7,136 nucleotides of DNA from Chlamydiota bacterium (lineage in GTDB: Bacteria; Auribacterota; UBA3054; B51-G9). Every line of letters begins with the position of its first letter. Within the stretch, counting starts at the first letter, position 1. Location: positions 1-7,136 of the forward strand of contig QMOL01000147.1 of assembly GCA_003648225.1 (NCBI GenBank). Reading direction: 5' to 3'. The notes beneath the pieces are model-generated. The model made no database searches and had not been told where the DNA came from. It was given only the letters and a program-made list of their open reading frames with translations. A program made the position numbers and the translations under genes. Of this stretch, positions 1-7,110 are shown one piece after another.

Positions 1-1421
1 AACGTAGAGAAATAAAACGTCAGCTTAAATTAGCACCAGAAATTCAAGCCAAATTAAATGATGTTATTAATGATTTAAAACAATACGCGGAACATGGTCA
101 CGGAGAGATTCTTAAAAATTATCAGATTAAAATTCAACAGTTTAACTCTTTTCCCCTTGATGACAATTCAATTCATAATCTTGGTGTTAAAATTATAGAA
201 GCCGCAAATAGTGCCGAGCAAAATGATTTCCCGGAACTTCCATTTCAAAATGATCCGTTTATTGATGAAGTCAAAAATATTTATAATGAAACTGCAAATG
301 AATTAAATGATGTTAAAACAAAACTTTCGGCTCTTGCATCTAAAGTTGTTGATATTTCTACAAAACGAAAAAGCAAACTTGAACAATCCAATTGGTATAA
401 ATCTGTTGTTGAAGCATATAATGCTTACAATAGATTAGTAGAAGAATATAAGAAGAAAGATAGTAATATTGATTTGAATGTTTATTCACGTTGGGTACAA
501 CAACGCGCGCAATTAGAGCAGGAAATGACGAGAATTAAGAATTTGCAAAAAGAAACCGAGAATATCCAAGAAGAAATCAATAAAATTTATAAACAATTTA
601 TCGATCTTAGAAAAGAACTTTTTGAATTACGTAAAAATTTTATTAATGAAGCTACAAAAGATACTACTTTCGTAGAAATGGAACTTATACCCTTTGGAGA
701 CACTTCAAATATCGAGTCTGAATTTAGAAATCTGATTGGATTAGATGCTTTTTCTTTTCAATCTTCCATTCTTGATGAGGAAGCTGAAAAAGGATTGTTA
801 TACGATCTTTTTGATTGGGAGAAAAAGGACATTGATTATAAAAAATTACCTGAAATGATTCAGAAATTCAAACAATCTATCATCTCTCCGCCGAAAGACA
901 TACATGAAAAATTCAGAAACAAATTGAAAGCAATAAGAGAAGAACATCCGGCAAATATTGACCAATTTCTTTGCTGGTGGCCTGAAGACCAATTACGTGT
1001 AAAATATTCGCGCGATGAGCAAAGAGGCCGATTTGAAGACTTGGAAAAAGGGTCGGCAGGTCAAAAAGCAGCCGCTATTTTAGCTTTTCTTTTGAGTTAT
1101 GATAATAAACCTCTAATAATTGACCAGCCTGAAGATGATTTAGACAATGCTTTGATTTACGATTTAATAGTCAAACAAATTCATAGTTCTAAAAATAAAA
1201 GACAATTAATCATTGTAACACATAATCCGAATATTGTTGTTAATGGTGATGCTGAGTTAATTCATATAATGGAATTTAAACACGGACAAGTACAAATTGA
1301 AGAACAAGGTGGTTTGGGAGAACAAAATGTTCGTAATGACATTTGTAGAATTATGGAAGGAGGAATCCAAGCTTTTAAGAACCGTTATAAACGAATCATA
1401 GCAGGAGACAAAAATGTTTGA
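1..1421 (+). CDS. TrlF-type SMC/ABC-like ATPase, C-terminal half (5' end outside window)
   Basis: The reading frame is open from base 3 (bases 1-2 belong to the preceding codon) to the TGA at 1419-1421, giving 472 visible residues. The ATG at 474 is internal, because homologous-looking sequence continues upstream without a stop. Visible residues about 90-215 are charged and helical, consistent with SMC-like coiled coil. The C-terminal ATPase lobe has an ABC-type signature, KGSAGQK (nt 1047-1067), a Walker B plus D-loop, PLIIDQPEDDLDN (nt 1110-1148), and an H-loop, IIVTHNPN (nt 1209-1232). The tail GGIQAFKNRYKRI is also typical of the family. Walker A, and the PHP phosphoesterase domain usual at the N-terminus of TrlF-type proteins, would lie left of the window. 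The likely role is ATP-driven action on DNA or RNA ends in a conflict system (inference). It overlaps the next gene by 8 nt, which indicates translational coupling. Another RecN/Rad50-like ATPase family is possible, but the DQPEDDLDN block favours TrlF. Confidence 0.85.
   Translation, partial: RREIKRQLKLAPEIQAKLNDVINDLKQYAEHGHGEILKNYQIKIQQFNSFPLDDNSIHNLGVKIIEAANSAEQNDFPELPFQNDPFIDEVKNIYNETANELNDVKTKLSALASKVVDISTKRKSKLEQSNWYKSVVEAYNAYNRLVEEYKKKDSNIDLNVYSRWVQQRAQLEQEMTRIKNLQKETENIQEEINKIYKQFIDLRKELFELRKNFINEATKDTTFVEMELIPFGDTSNIESEFRNLIGLDAFSFQSSILDEEAEKGLLYDLFDWEKKDIDYKKLPEMIQKFKQSIISPPKDIHEKFRNKLKAIREEHPANIDQFLCWWPEDQLRVKYSRDEQRGRFEDLEKGSAGQKAAAILAFLLSYDNKPLIIDQPEDDLDNALIYDLIVKQIHSSKNKRQLIIVTHNPNIVVNGDAELIHIMEFKHGQVQIEEQGGLGEQNVRNDICRIMEGGIQAFKNRYKRIIAGDKNV
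1403..1407 (+). promoter_or_regulatory. Shine-Dalgarno of the AlbA_2/GHKL gene
   Basis: AGGAG lies 6 nt before the ATG at 1414, inside the end of the preceding coding sequence. It fixes the start of the second gene and supports coupled translation across the 8-nt overlap. Confidence 0.75.
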
Positions 1422-2655
1422 TACAAATGAAGAATTACTTAATCAAATTGATTTGGGTGAAGACTCGATTTTTGAATTCAAAGACTTAAGGTTCAAAGAT
1501 GGAAAAGTTGTTGAACCGCATAGAAATTCTATGTCCGATGAACTTGCAGCAATGGCAAATTCATACAGTGGAATTTTCCTGCTTGGTGTTGATGATAAAA
1601 CCAAAACGGTAACAGGAATTCCGGAAGACAAGCTTGACATTGTAGAAATGTGGTTAACCGGAATTTGTAATGACCTCATTGACCCGCCGCTTTTTTGCAG
1701 CATTCGAAAGATTTTACTTCCCGGCATTGACGGTAAATTAAAGCCGGTAATTAGAATTGATGTTAATAGGAGTTTATATGTTCATAAAAGCGCAACCGGT
1801 TATTTTCACAGAATTGGAAGTAGTAAAAGGCAGATGACGCCTGAACTGTTAGCGCGACTGTTTCAGCAAAGAAGTCAAACCGGAATCATTCATTTTGATG
1901 AGCAAGCGGTATCATCCGCGCCATTAGAAATTTTAGAAAAGGAATTATGGGAAAGGTTCAAAACACCTTTATCTCCCAAAACGGGCATAGAATTTTTATC
2001 TAAAATGAATTTAATCGCTGAAAACGATACAGGTAAACTTTGTCCGACTGTTAGTGGTATTCTTATTGCAGCAAAACAACCGGAAGAATATATAAAAAAT
2101 TCGTTTATTCAGGCCATTTGTTATAGTGGTAAAGAGCGAAATGCCGCTTATCAGGTTGACGCAAAAGATATTACTGGACCGATAGACAGTCAAATAAAAG
2201 ATGCCTGCAATTTCGTTTTTAAAAACATGAAAGTGGCTGCTATAAAAGCTCCTCACAGAATAGAAAAACCGCAATTCTCTATGAATGCTGTGTTTGAAGC
2301 GATAGTAAACGCTGTTGCTCACAGAGATTATTCTATCCAATCTTCAAAAATAAGATTACATCTCTTTGATGACAGATTAGAACTCTTCTCACCGGGAACT
2401 ATTCCTAATACAATGACTATCGAAAGTCTGCCGTTAAGACAAGCTGCAAGGAATGAATTATTGACTTCTCTGCTTGCGAGATGTCCGGTCAATGTTAATA
2501 ATATTTCGACTGACCGGGAGTATATAATGGACAAGCGAGGAGAAGGAGTACCGATTATACTTTCCGAATCATCAAGATTATCGAACAAGAAAGCGGTGTA
2601 TCAATTAATAGATAACACAGAATTATTATTAACTATTTATGCGGCAAAAATATAA
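1414..2655 (+). CDS. AlbA_2 (Schlafen-type) domain and GHKL ATPase protein, RecG-like family
   Basis: This 413-residue protein appears complete. Residues about 15-150 form an AlbA_2/Schlafen-type putative nucleic-acid-binding domain: the opening SIFEFKD, the core ELAAMANSYSGIFLLGVDD (43-61), and the closing YFHRIGSSKRQMTPELLARLF (130-150). A middle region (about 165-285) has short helices that may form a winged-helix linker. Residues about 288-385 form a C-terminal GHKL ATPase of the HATPase_c_4 type, with N-box EAIVNAVAHRDY (295-306; E295, N299, H303), then DDRLELFSPGTIP (319-331) and the glycine block DKRGEGVP (373-380). Members are often annotated as ATP-binding protein or, misleadingly, as RecG-like helicase; there is no helicase motif here. 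The start has a good Shine-Dalgarno and overlaps the upstream ATPase gene by 8 nt. The likely role is as an ATP-dependent nucleic-acid-binding regulator or effector of the neighbouring machines (inference). The family assignment is secure, the function is not. Confidence 0.93.
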   Translation: MFDTNEELLNQIDLGEDSIFEFKDLRFKDGKVVEPHRNSMSDELAAMANSYSGIFLLGVDDKTKTVTGIPEDKLDIVEMWLTGICNDLIDPPLFCSIRKILLPGIDGKLKPVIRIDVNRSLYVHKSATGYFHRIGSSKRQMTPELLARLFQQRSQTGIIHFDEQAVSSAPLEILEKELWERFKTPLSPKTGIEFLSKMNLIAENDTGKLCPTVSGILIAAKQPEEYIKNSFIQAICYSGKERNAAYQVDAKDITGPIDSQIKDACNFVFKNMKVAAIKAPHRIEKPQFSMNAVFEAIVNAVAHRDYSIQSSKIRLHLFDDRLELFSPGTIPNTMTIESLPLRQAARNELLTSLLARCPVNVNNISTDREYIMDKRGEGVPIILSESSRLSNKKAVYQLIDNTELLLTIYAAKI

Positions 2656-2680
2656 AATCACTTAAAAATTAAATACAATT
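2656..2680 (+). promoter_or_regulatory. A/T-rich leader without Shine-Dalgarno before the HEPN-DUF499 gene
   Basis: The 25 nt between the stop at 2653-2655 and the ATG at 2681 are nearly all A and T and contain no GGAG-like element. An in-frame TAA at 2663-2665 rules out a start further upstream, and 2681 is the first ATG after it. This A-rich type of initiation region is common in Bacteroidota. No terminator hairpin is seen, so read-through from the preceding gene is likely. Confidence 0.5.
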
Positions 2681-5600
2681 ATGAATTTAAGAGATAAAAC
2701 AGGAAAAGCATTAGATATTTTCATCGATAATTTCAGAATTTATGTTATCGATACATTGGAAAGTAAAGTGGGGAAGAAATGGCCGGATGTTTTTAAATCA
2801 ATCCTTAGAGATGAACATCAGCAGTATTGGGATAATGATATTATTGCCGGAAAAGAATCTAAGAATCTCATTGATTGGAAGCACTTGAAATCTTTTTCTA
2901 TAGGGTGTAAAGAATTTATCCGAAATGATTTCGGCAGAAAGACTAATTCTCTACCAACTTGGCTCGAAGAAATAGTAGATGTAAGAAATTCCTTTGCTCA
3001 CAATGATTCTTTAGATGAATATGATGTTGACCGCGCAATCAGTAATATGATTCGGATTTTCCAACTTGCCAAAATAACGAATGCAGAGAAAAACATTCGT
3101 TCTTTAAGAGAAATTTCTATTACAGATTCGTCAAAAATAACAGATAATCCGACAAACTCGCTTCAAATTGAAACTTCAGGTATGCTGCCGTGGTTTAGAA
3201 ATGTCAGGCCGCATGAAGACATTAGAGAAGGTCGGTTGGATGAATGTGTTTTTGCTGCTGATCTTGCTGAAGTGGCAAACGGAAGTGGCCGAGAGATTTA
3301 CAGTAATTCGGAGCTATTTTTTGAGAAGACATTTTTCACTGCCGGTCTTAAAAACATTGCCAAAAGAGTTATACGGGGATTAAACGGCGGTGTCGATGCT
3401 GAAAATCGTGTTATTTCTTTGCAAACAGGGTTTGGCGGCGGAAAAACTCACTGCCTCATCTCCCTTTATCACATCGCTAAAAGTGGAAAAAAATTGCAAG
3501 ATTCCGTTTTTGTAGATGAATTGATTGAAATAACCGGGGAACCTGAGTTCGATACCGCAAATATTGCGGTATTTACAAATACTACTAATGACCCTGTGCA
3601 GGGACGAACAGTTGACGGTATCAATATAAAAACTTTGTGGGGTGAAATAGCTTACCAACTCGGTGGTAAAGAGGTTTATGATATTATTCGTCAAAATGAT
3701 GAGCAAAGAACTGCACCAAAAGGTTTGTTTAAAAAAATCCTTAAACAAACTAAAGCGGCTTTAATTCTTATCGATGAATTAGCTGATTATTGTGTTGCCG
3801 CATCGGCAGTTCAAGTTGGCAATTCAAGTCTTGCCGACCAAACCATTAGTTTTATACAAGAAATATCCGAAGCGGTTGCCGGAACTGATAATTGTGTTTT
3901 TGTTGCTACTTTGCCGGCAAGTGTCGATGAAATTGCTGCATCTGAAAACGGACAGGAAATTCTTACTTCTTTGTCTAATCGCTTGATGCGGGTTGGCGCT
4001 GACACAAAACCGGTAGCTGCTGATGAGATATTTGAAGTAATTCGGTGCAGATTATTTGAAGACCTTGGAGATGAACTTGAAATAGAAAAAGTTATTTCAC
4101 AATATTCGGAGATGTACAAAAATCTTGCGAGAAGCAAAGTGTTACCTACAGCTGCAGAAAAACCTGAATACAAAGATAAATTAAGAAAAGCTTACCCTTT
4201 TCACCCGGAACTAATTGATATGTTTAGAAAACGATGGGCAAGCAATCATGATTTTCAAAGAACTCGCGGCGTTCTTCGTTTACTTGCGTCTATTGTGGCT
4301 GATTTATGGAATAGGCAGAATAGCCTTGGTGGTTCACACGGGCTTATTCATACTTCAGATGTAAATTTTGCAAACCTTGACGCTTTAACAGGTCAATTAA
4401 AAAAACTATGGGGTAACGGGTATGAAGCCGTAATTACCGCTGATGTTTCGGGCGCGTCATCTAACGCATTCAGGATTGACAATGATAATCCTGATTTTGG
4501 CCGATTTTCCATTGCTCAAGGCATAGCTTCTACAATTCTTCTCGGAACCTTCGGCGGTAATGTAGCGGCACAGGGGATGGGAATAAGTGAAATAAAACTT
4601 TGTGTTCAAAAACCGGGTTCATTTAATCATAATAGTGTAAATAGTATTATTGATATTTTTGAGGATTCAGCACATTATCTTTATTATACCCAAGTGGGAA
4701 CGAGCCGGAAATATTGGTTTAACACTGAGCCGAATATAAACATTCTCATTAATCAATTAAAGAATGACATTAAAGAAAAAGAGTTCAACAATGAAATTTT
4801 AAATATTCTAAATGAAAGTACGAAATTTTCATCTATATTTGATTTTTTAATTGACCCTTCATCAGATATACCCGAGCAAAAGAAACCGACTTTCATATTG
4901 CTAAATCCCGAGTTTGCAGTAACACAAACAGAAATAAACTCTAAAACAGAAAATTTTGTAAAGAGAATTGCATCTAAAAAAGGAAATGCTGACAGAATTT
5001 ATAAAAACACAATTTTATTTATTGCGCCGAATGAAAAAGGAATTGCAAAACTGATTTCTAATGTTAAAGAATATATCTCTTGTAATAAAATTAAAGAAGA
5101 ATATCGTTTTCAACTCAAATCTGAACAATTGCAGGATATTAAAAATAGAATTGATGATGTTAATAATAAAATCAAGCGATCATTGTGTTCAGCATATAAT
5201 GTAATTTTAAAATACACAAATAAAGAAGGAATTAAACGGCTTGATATTAAAAACTTTAACAATTCTTTTAATGATCAATTGAATAATACCTTTATTGAAT
5301 TACTCAAAACTGAAGAGTGGTTGTTAGAATCTATCGGGCTTAACTTATTAAGAAAAAATAATCTCCTGCCAACTAAAGAAACCCCGGTTAAAGTTAAAGA
5401 TATTTATGAAGCTTTTATAAGATTTGATGATAAACCAATGATAACCGGAATTAATGCAATTCAAGTTTCTTTATTGAGATATTGTCAAAACGGGGAGTTT
5501 GCTATTGCTACCGGTGACTCACCTGATAATTTTACGAAAACATATTATAAAGAACAACCGCGACTTTTTGATGTTCTTGATGAGACATACTGGCTTATAG

Positions 5601-5938
5601 ATAAAAGTTTGCATGTATCAGAAACGGAAACTCCTGATGAAAATGGCGGAACAGAAAGTTCGTCCGGCGAACCTTCTGGTATCCCCAAACCGGATGGCGA
5701 CAAAGAAATAGTCGAGAAAGAATTTGATTCAGTAATAATTTCCGGTAAAGTCGATGTATCTAATTATCATCAGGTTTTCACTAGTTTTGTGCAACCATTG
5801 ATAAAAAACAATGTTGAGATAGAAATTAGGGTAAAGGGAAAATCAACTGAAACTAATCCAATTACCGAGTCAAGTGAACAATACAAAACGACCAAAGAAT
5901 CCGCCAAACAATTAGGTTTGAATTTTACTGCTGAATAA
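2681..5938 (+). CDS. Swt1-type HEPN domain fused to DUF499 P-loop ATPase
   Basis: This is a 1085-residue protein. Residues 1-135 are a helical Swt1-type HEPN domain with an intact Rx4H RNase-type motif, R102-N-S-F-A-H107 (nt 2984-3001). Residues about 165-560 are the DUF499 ATPase. The block PWFRNVRPHEDIREG leads in, followed by P-loop QTGFGGGKTH (248-257; K255, T256), Walker B LILIDE (361-366; D365, E366), a sensor-1-like strand CVFVATLPAS (405-414), and YPFHPELIDMF plus FQRTRGVLRLLA (505-536) with arginines R527 and R529. Residues about 645-970 are a divergent, lysine/asparagine-rich helical region. A Gly/Ser/Pro/acidic linker (about 980-1008) joins a small C-terminal alpha/beta domain (about 1012-1085). 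DUF499 ATPases are known from defence loci with DUF1156 methylases and are related to BREX PglY/BrxC-type ATPases. HEPN domains are often RNases. ATP-controlled RNA cleavage is a reasonable inference, not shown. It is the last gene of the apparent operon with the two genes upstream. Confidence 0.93.
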   Translation: MNLRDKTGKALDIFIDNFRIYVIDTLESKVGKKWPDVFKSILRDEHQQYWDNDIIAGKESKNLIDWKHLKSFSIGCKEFIRNDFGRKTNSLPTWLEEIVDVRNSFAHNDSLDEYDVDRAISNMIRIFQLAKITNAEKNIRSLREISITDSSKITDNPTNSLQIETSGMLPWFRNVRPHEDIREGRLDECVFAADLAEVANGSGREIYSNSELFFEKTFFTAGLKNIAKRVIRGLNGGVDAENRVISLQTGFGGGKTHCLISLYHIAKSGKKLQDSVFVDELIEITGEPEFDTANIAVFTNTTNDPVQGRTVDGINIKTLWGEIAYQLGGKEVYDIIRQNDEQRTAPKGLFKKILKQTKAALILIDELADYCVAASAVQVGNSSLADQTISFIQEISEAVAGTDNCVFVATLPASVDEIAASENGQEILTSLSNRLMRVGADTKPVAADEIFEVIRCRLFEDLGDELEIEKVISQYSEMYKNLARSKVLPTAAEKPEYKDKLRKAYPFHPELIDMFRKRWASNHDFQRTRGVLRLLASIVADLWNRQNSLGGSHGLIHTSDVNFANLDALTGQLKKLWGNGYEAVITADVSGASSNAFRIDNDNPDFGRFSIAQGIASTILLGTFGGNVAAQGMGISEIKLCVQKPGSFNHNSVNSIIDIFEDSAHYLYYTQVGTSRKYWFNTEPNINILINQLKNDIKEKEFNNEILNILNESTKFSSIFDFLIDPSSDIPEQKKPTFILLNPEFAVTQTEINSKTENFVKRIASKKGNADRIYKNTILFIAPNEKGIAKLISNVKEYISCNKIKEEYRFQLKSEQLQDIKNRIDDVNNKIKRSLCSAYNVILKYTNKEGIKRLDIKNFNNSFNDQLNNTFIELLKTEEWLLESIGLNLLRKNNLLPTKETPVKVKDIYEAFIRFDDKPMITGINAIQVSLLRYCQNGEFAIATGDSPDNFTKTYYKEQPRLFDVLDETYWLIDKSLHVSETETPDENGGTESSSGEPSGIPKPDGDKEIVEKEFDSVIISGKVDVSNYHQVFTSFVQPLIKNNVEIEIRVKGKSTETNPITESSEQYKTTKESAKQLGLNFTAE
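2984..3001 (+). other. HEPN Rx4H motif codons
   Basis: These codons encode R102-N-S-F-A-H107. The arginine, the polar asparagine after it and the histidine match the catalytic pattern of ribonuclease-active HEPN domains. The motif is intact by inspection; activity is inferred from the family. Confidence 0.7.
3422..3451 (+). other. Walker A (P-loop) of the DUF499 ATPase
   Basis: These codons encode QTGFGGGKTH. GGGKTH with a histidine after the GKT is characteristic of DUF499 ATPases. The first glycine of the classical GxxxxGK[ST] pattern is a threonine here (T249), and the lysine and threonine that bind nucleotide are present. Confidence 0.85.
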
Positions 5939-5970
5939 TAATTTCCATCCTTCAGTTTTATAGACAAATT

Positions 5971-5974
5971 GGAG
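5971..5974 (+). promoter_or_regulatory. Shine-Dalgarno of the membrane-anchored protein gene
   Basis: GGAG, in the context TTGGAG, lies 10 nt before the ATG at 5985. An in-frame TAG at 5961-5963 excludes an earlier start. A second in-frame ATG at 5997 is too far from this site to be preferred. Confidence 0.6.
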
Positions 5975-5984
5975 TCGAAAAAAT

Positions 5985-6920
5985 ATGAAGAAAACCATGC
6001 GACAAAAACTTTTACTGTTGGAAATATTGCTTGGTATATGTTTAGTATTGTATCTGTTCATAAAAATACAAGAAAAAAAGAATGGATATGTAAATTGCTC
6101 ATATGTTGGAAAACCGGTAATGGCAAAATGGTTCCCGGAAAAAGAAAAATTTTTACTTGGAACTCCAATCGAACTTACGCTTTCACTTATAAATACATCC
6201 GATGTTAACTGTGTTGTGTGTTATTATAAATTTGACATGGAACAAATTGATTTTCCATCGTGTAAAGTTAATTCAAAACTGAGCAAAAGAATTTTAGAAC
6301 CCAAAATCAGTGATTGGGATGGTGCAGTGCCAAGCGTGGCTTTGGAAGCAGGAAATTCTGAAGGGATTCCCTTGTATCTGAATAATTACTGGCTACTTAA
6401 TCAAACCGGAACATATCAGGTGACGTGTGTAATAAATCTTGATGTGTCTTTATGGAGTCGCGATAAAAATTATAAATTCGACAAGCTGTCGGCAACAAAT
6501 AAAGTTGAGTTTGAAATCGTTGACGGAACAACAAATGAAATTATTGATTGCCTGAATGAATACTTAGTCAGTAATGAGTCAAAAACATTTTTGAAACGCG
6601 GTCGCGCGGAAGCGGTTGCCTCTCTGAAAAGTCCGCTTACGATTGGATATCTTAAGAAAGCAGCTTTCTCAAAGTCGATGAATTCAGGTTACTGGGTTGC
6701 CAAAGGTTTAATGGATATGAGAACTCCTGATGCTGATGCCGCAATGGTATGGGCGTTAACAAACGGTACTCTTTCTGTGAAAGAAAACATTGTTATGCTA
6801 ATGGGGAACGAGAAATATTTTATTTCTGAAGCGCTGCCGACTATAAAAGAATTTTCTTTTTCCGGGTCAGGCAGTGACCGGCTTCGTGAATTATCCTCTC
6901 ATTATGTTAATAAAAATTAA
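5985..6920 (+). CDS. Membrane-anchored protein of unknown function with beta-sandwich and HEAT-like C-terminus
   Basis: I do not recognise this 311-residue protein as a named family. It begins with a basic stretch (MKKTMRQK) followed by one hydrophobic helix (about 9-27), so it is probably an N-terminal anchor or uncleaved signal with the rest outside the cytoplasm. C19 lacks a proper lipobox (LLGIC), so lipoprotein processing is unlikely. Residues about 45-180 look like an Ig-like beta-sandwich: FLLGTPIELTLSLINTSD (56-73) and later LEAGNSEGIPLYLNNYWLLN and GTYQVTCVINL (142-152), resembling the 'N-linked-loop ... PG ... pGtY' layout of such domains. The region holds several cysteines (C38, C76, C79, C93, C148). 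Residues about 183-305 are helical with short HEAT-like units. The gene follows the HEPN-DUF499 gene by 46 nt on the same strand but has its own ribosome binding site. No link to the upstream cluster is evident from its domains. Confidence 0.8.
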   Translation: MKKTMRQKLLLLEILLGICLVLYLFIKIQEKKNGYVNCSYVGKPVMAKWFPEKEKFLLGTPIELTLSLINTSDVNCVVCYYKFDMEQIDFPSCKVNSKLSKRILEPKISDWDGAVPSVALEAGNSEGIPLYLNNYWLLNQTGTYQVTCVINLDVSLWSRDKNYKFDKLSATNKVEFEIVDGTTNEIIDCLNEYLVSNESKTFLKRGRAEAVASLKSPLTIGYLKKAAFSKSMNSGYWVAKGLMDMRTPDADAAMVWALTNGTLSVKENIVMLMGNEKYFISEALPTIKEFSFSGSGSDRLRELSSHYVNKN

Positions 6921-6934
6921 CTGAAAATATCAAT

Positions 6935-6952
6935 CCACGACTTTGGTCGTGG
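6935..6952. repeat. Perfect hairpin, 7-bp stem, REP-like
   Basis: CCACGAC and GTCGTGG flank the loop TTTG, 14 nt after the stop of the last gene. No run of T follows on either strand, so it is more likely a REP-like element or an mRNA 3'-end stabiliser than a classic terminator. Palindromes of this CCACGAC...GTCGTGG type recur in intergenic DNA of AT-rich Bacteroidota-like genomes (recalled, not searched). Confidence 0.6.
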
Positions 6953-6976
6953 GAAAACAATTTTAAAAATAATCTT

Positions 6977-6992
6977 AACCGTTTCAACGGTT
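6977..6992. repeat. Perfect inverted repeat AACCGTT/AACGGTT
   Basis: AACCGTT and AACGGTT are separated by only TC, so the practical hairpin is a stem of about 6 bp with a 4-nt loop. It lies 24 nt after the first hairpin and has a different sequence, which fits a composite cluster of intergenic palindromes. Confidence 0.5.
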
Positions 6993-7066
6993 TATCCCTT
7001 TTAAGTGTGCTTGTAAATTTTCGGGATGAAAATTAGATTAAAACATCTGGAAATAAACAAGACCGG

Positions 7067-7083
7067 CGGCATTGGCAATCCCG
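7067..7083. repeat. Imperfect palindrome upstream of the REP-like hairpin
   Basis: CGGcATTG and CAATcCCG pair around one central G with one C-C mismatch. It lies four bases before the strong hairpin at 7088 and may be a decayed partner of it. This is a weak feature alone. Confidence 0.35.
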
Positions 7084-7087
7084 AACT

Positions 7088-7110
7088 CCGACCTCAGCGA
7101 GGTCGGCTAC
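7088..7110 (-). repeat. REP-like hairpin with GTAG foot
   Basis: CCGACCTC and GAGGTCGG form a perfect 8-bp stem around the loop AGC (7088-7106). On the - strand the tetranucleotide GTAG (7107-7110 on +) directly abuts the 5' side of the stem. A GTAG or GGAG foot at a palindromic stem is the hallmark of REP elements moved by RAYT (IS200/IS605-like Y1) transposases. No transposase is in the window, so a non-autonomous copy is inferred. Confidence 0.65.

Noticed and set aside
1443..4173. Several antisense open frames of 86-122 codons
   Set aside because: They mirror strongly supported + strand genes with conserved motifs and show no recognisable domains of their own.
6030..6060. Lipoprotein signal at C19 of the membrane-anchored protein
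   Set aside because: The residue before the cysteine is Ile, not Gly/Ala/Ser, and the cysteine sits in the middle of the hydrophobic helix.
5969..6208. Short + strand open frame starting at TTG
   Set aside because: It overlaps the better gene at 5985 in another frame, ends early, and lacks the membrane and domain pattern seen in that gene.
6935..6960. Intrinsic terminator after the last gene
   Set aside because: The stem is good, but GAAAACAA rather than a T-run follows on the + strand, and the - strand side also lacks a proper T-tract.
7005..7030. Bacteroidota-type promoter (TAnnTTTG) in TAAATTTTCG
   Set aside because: The last base of the -7 box does not match, there is no convincing -33 element, and no gene follows.
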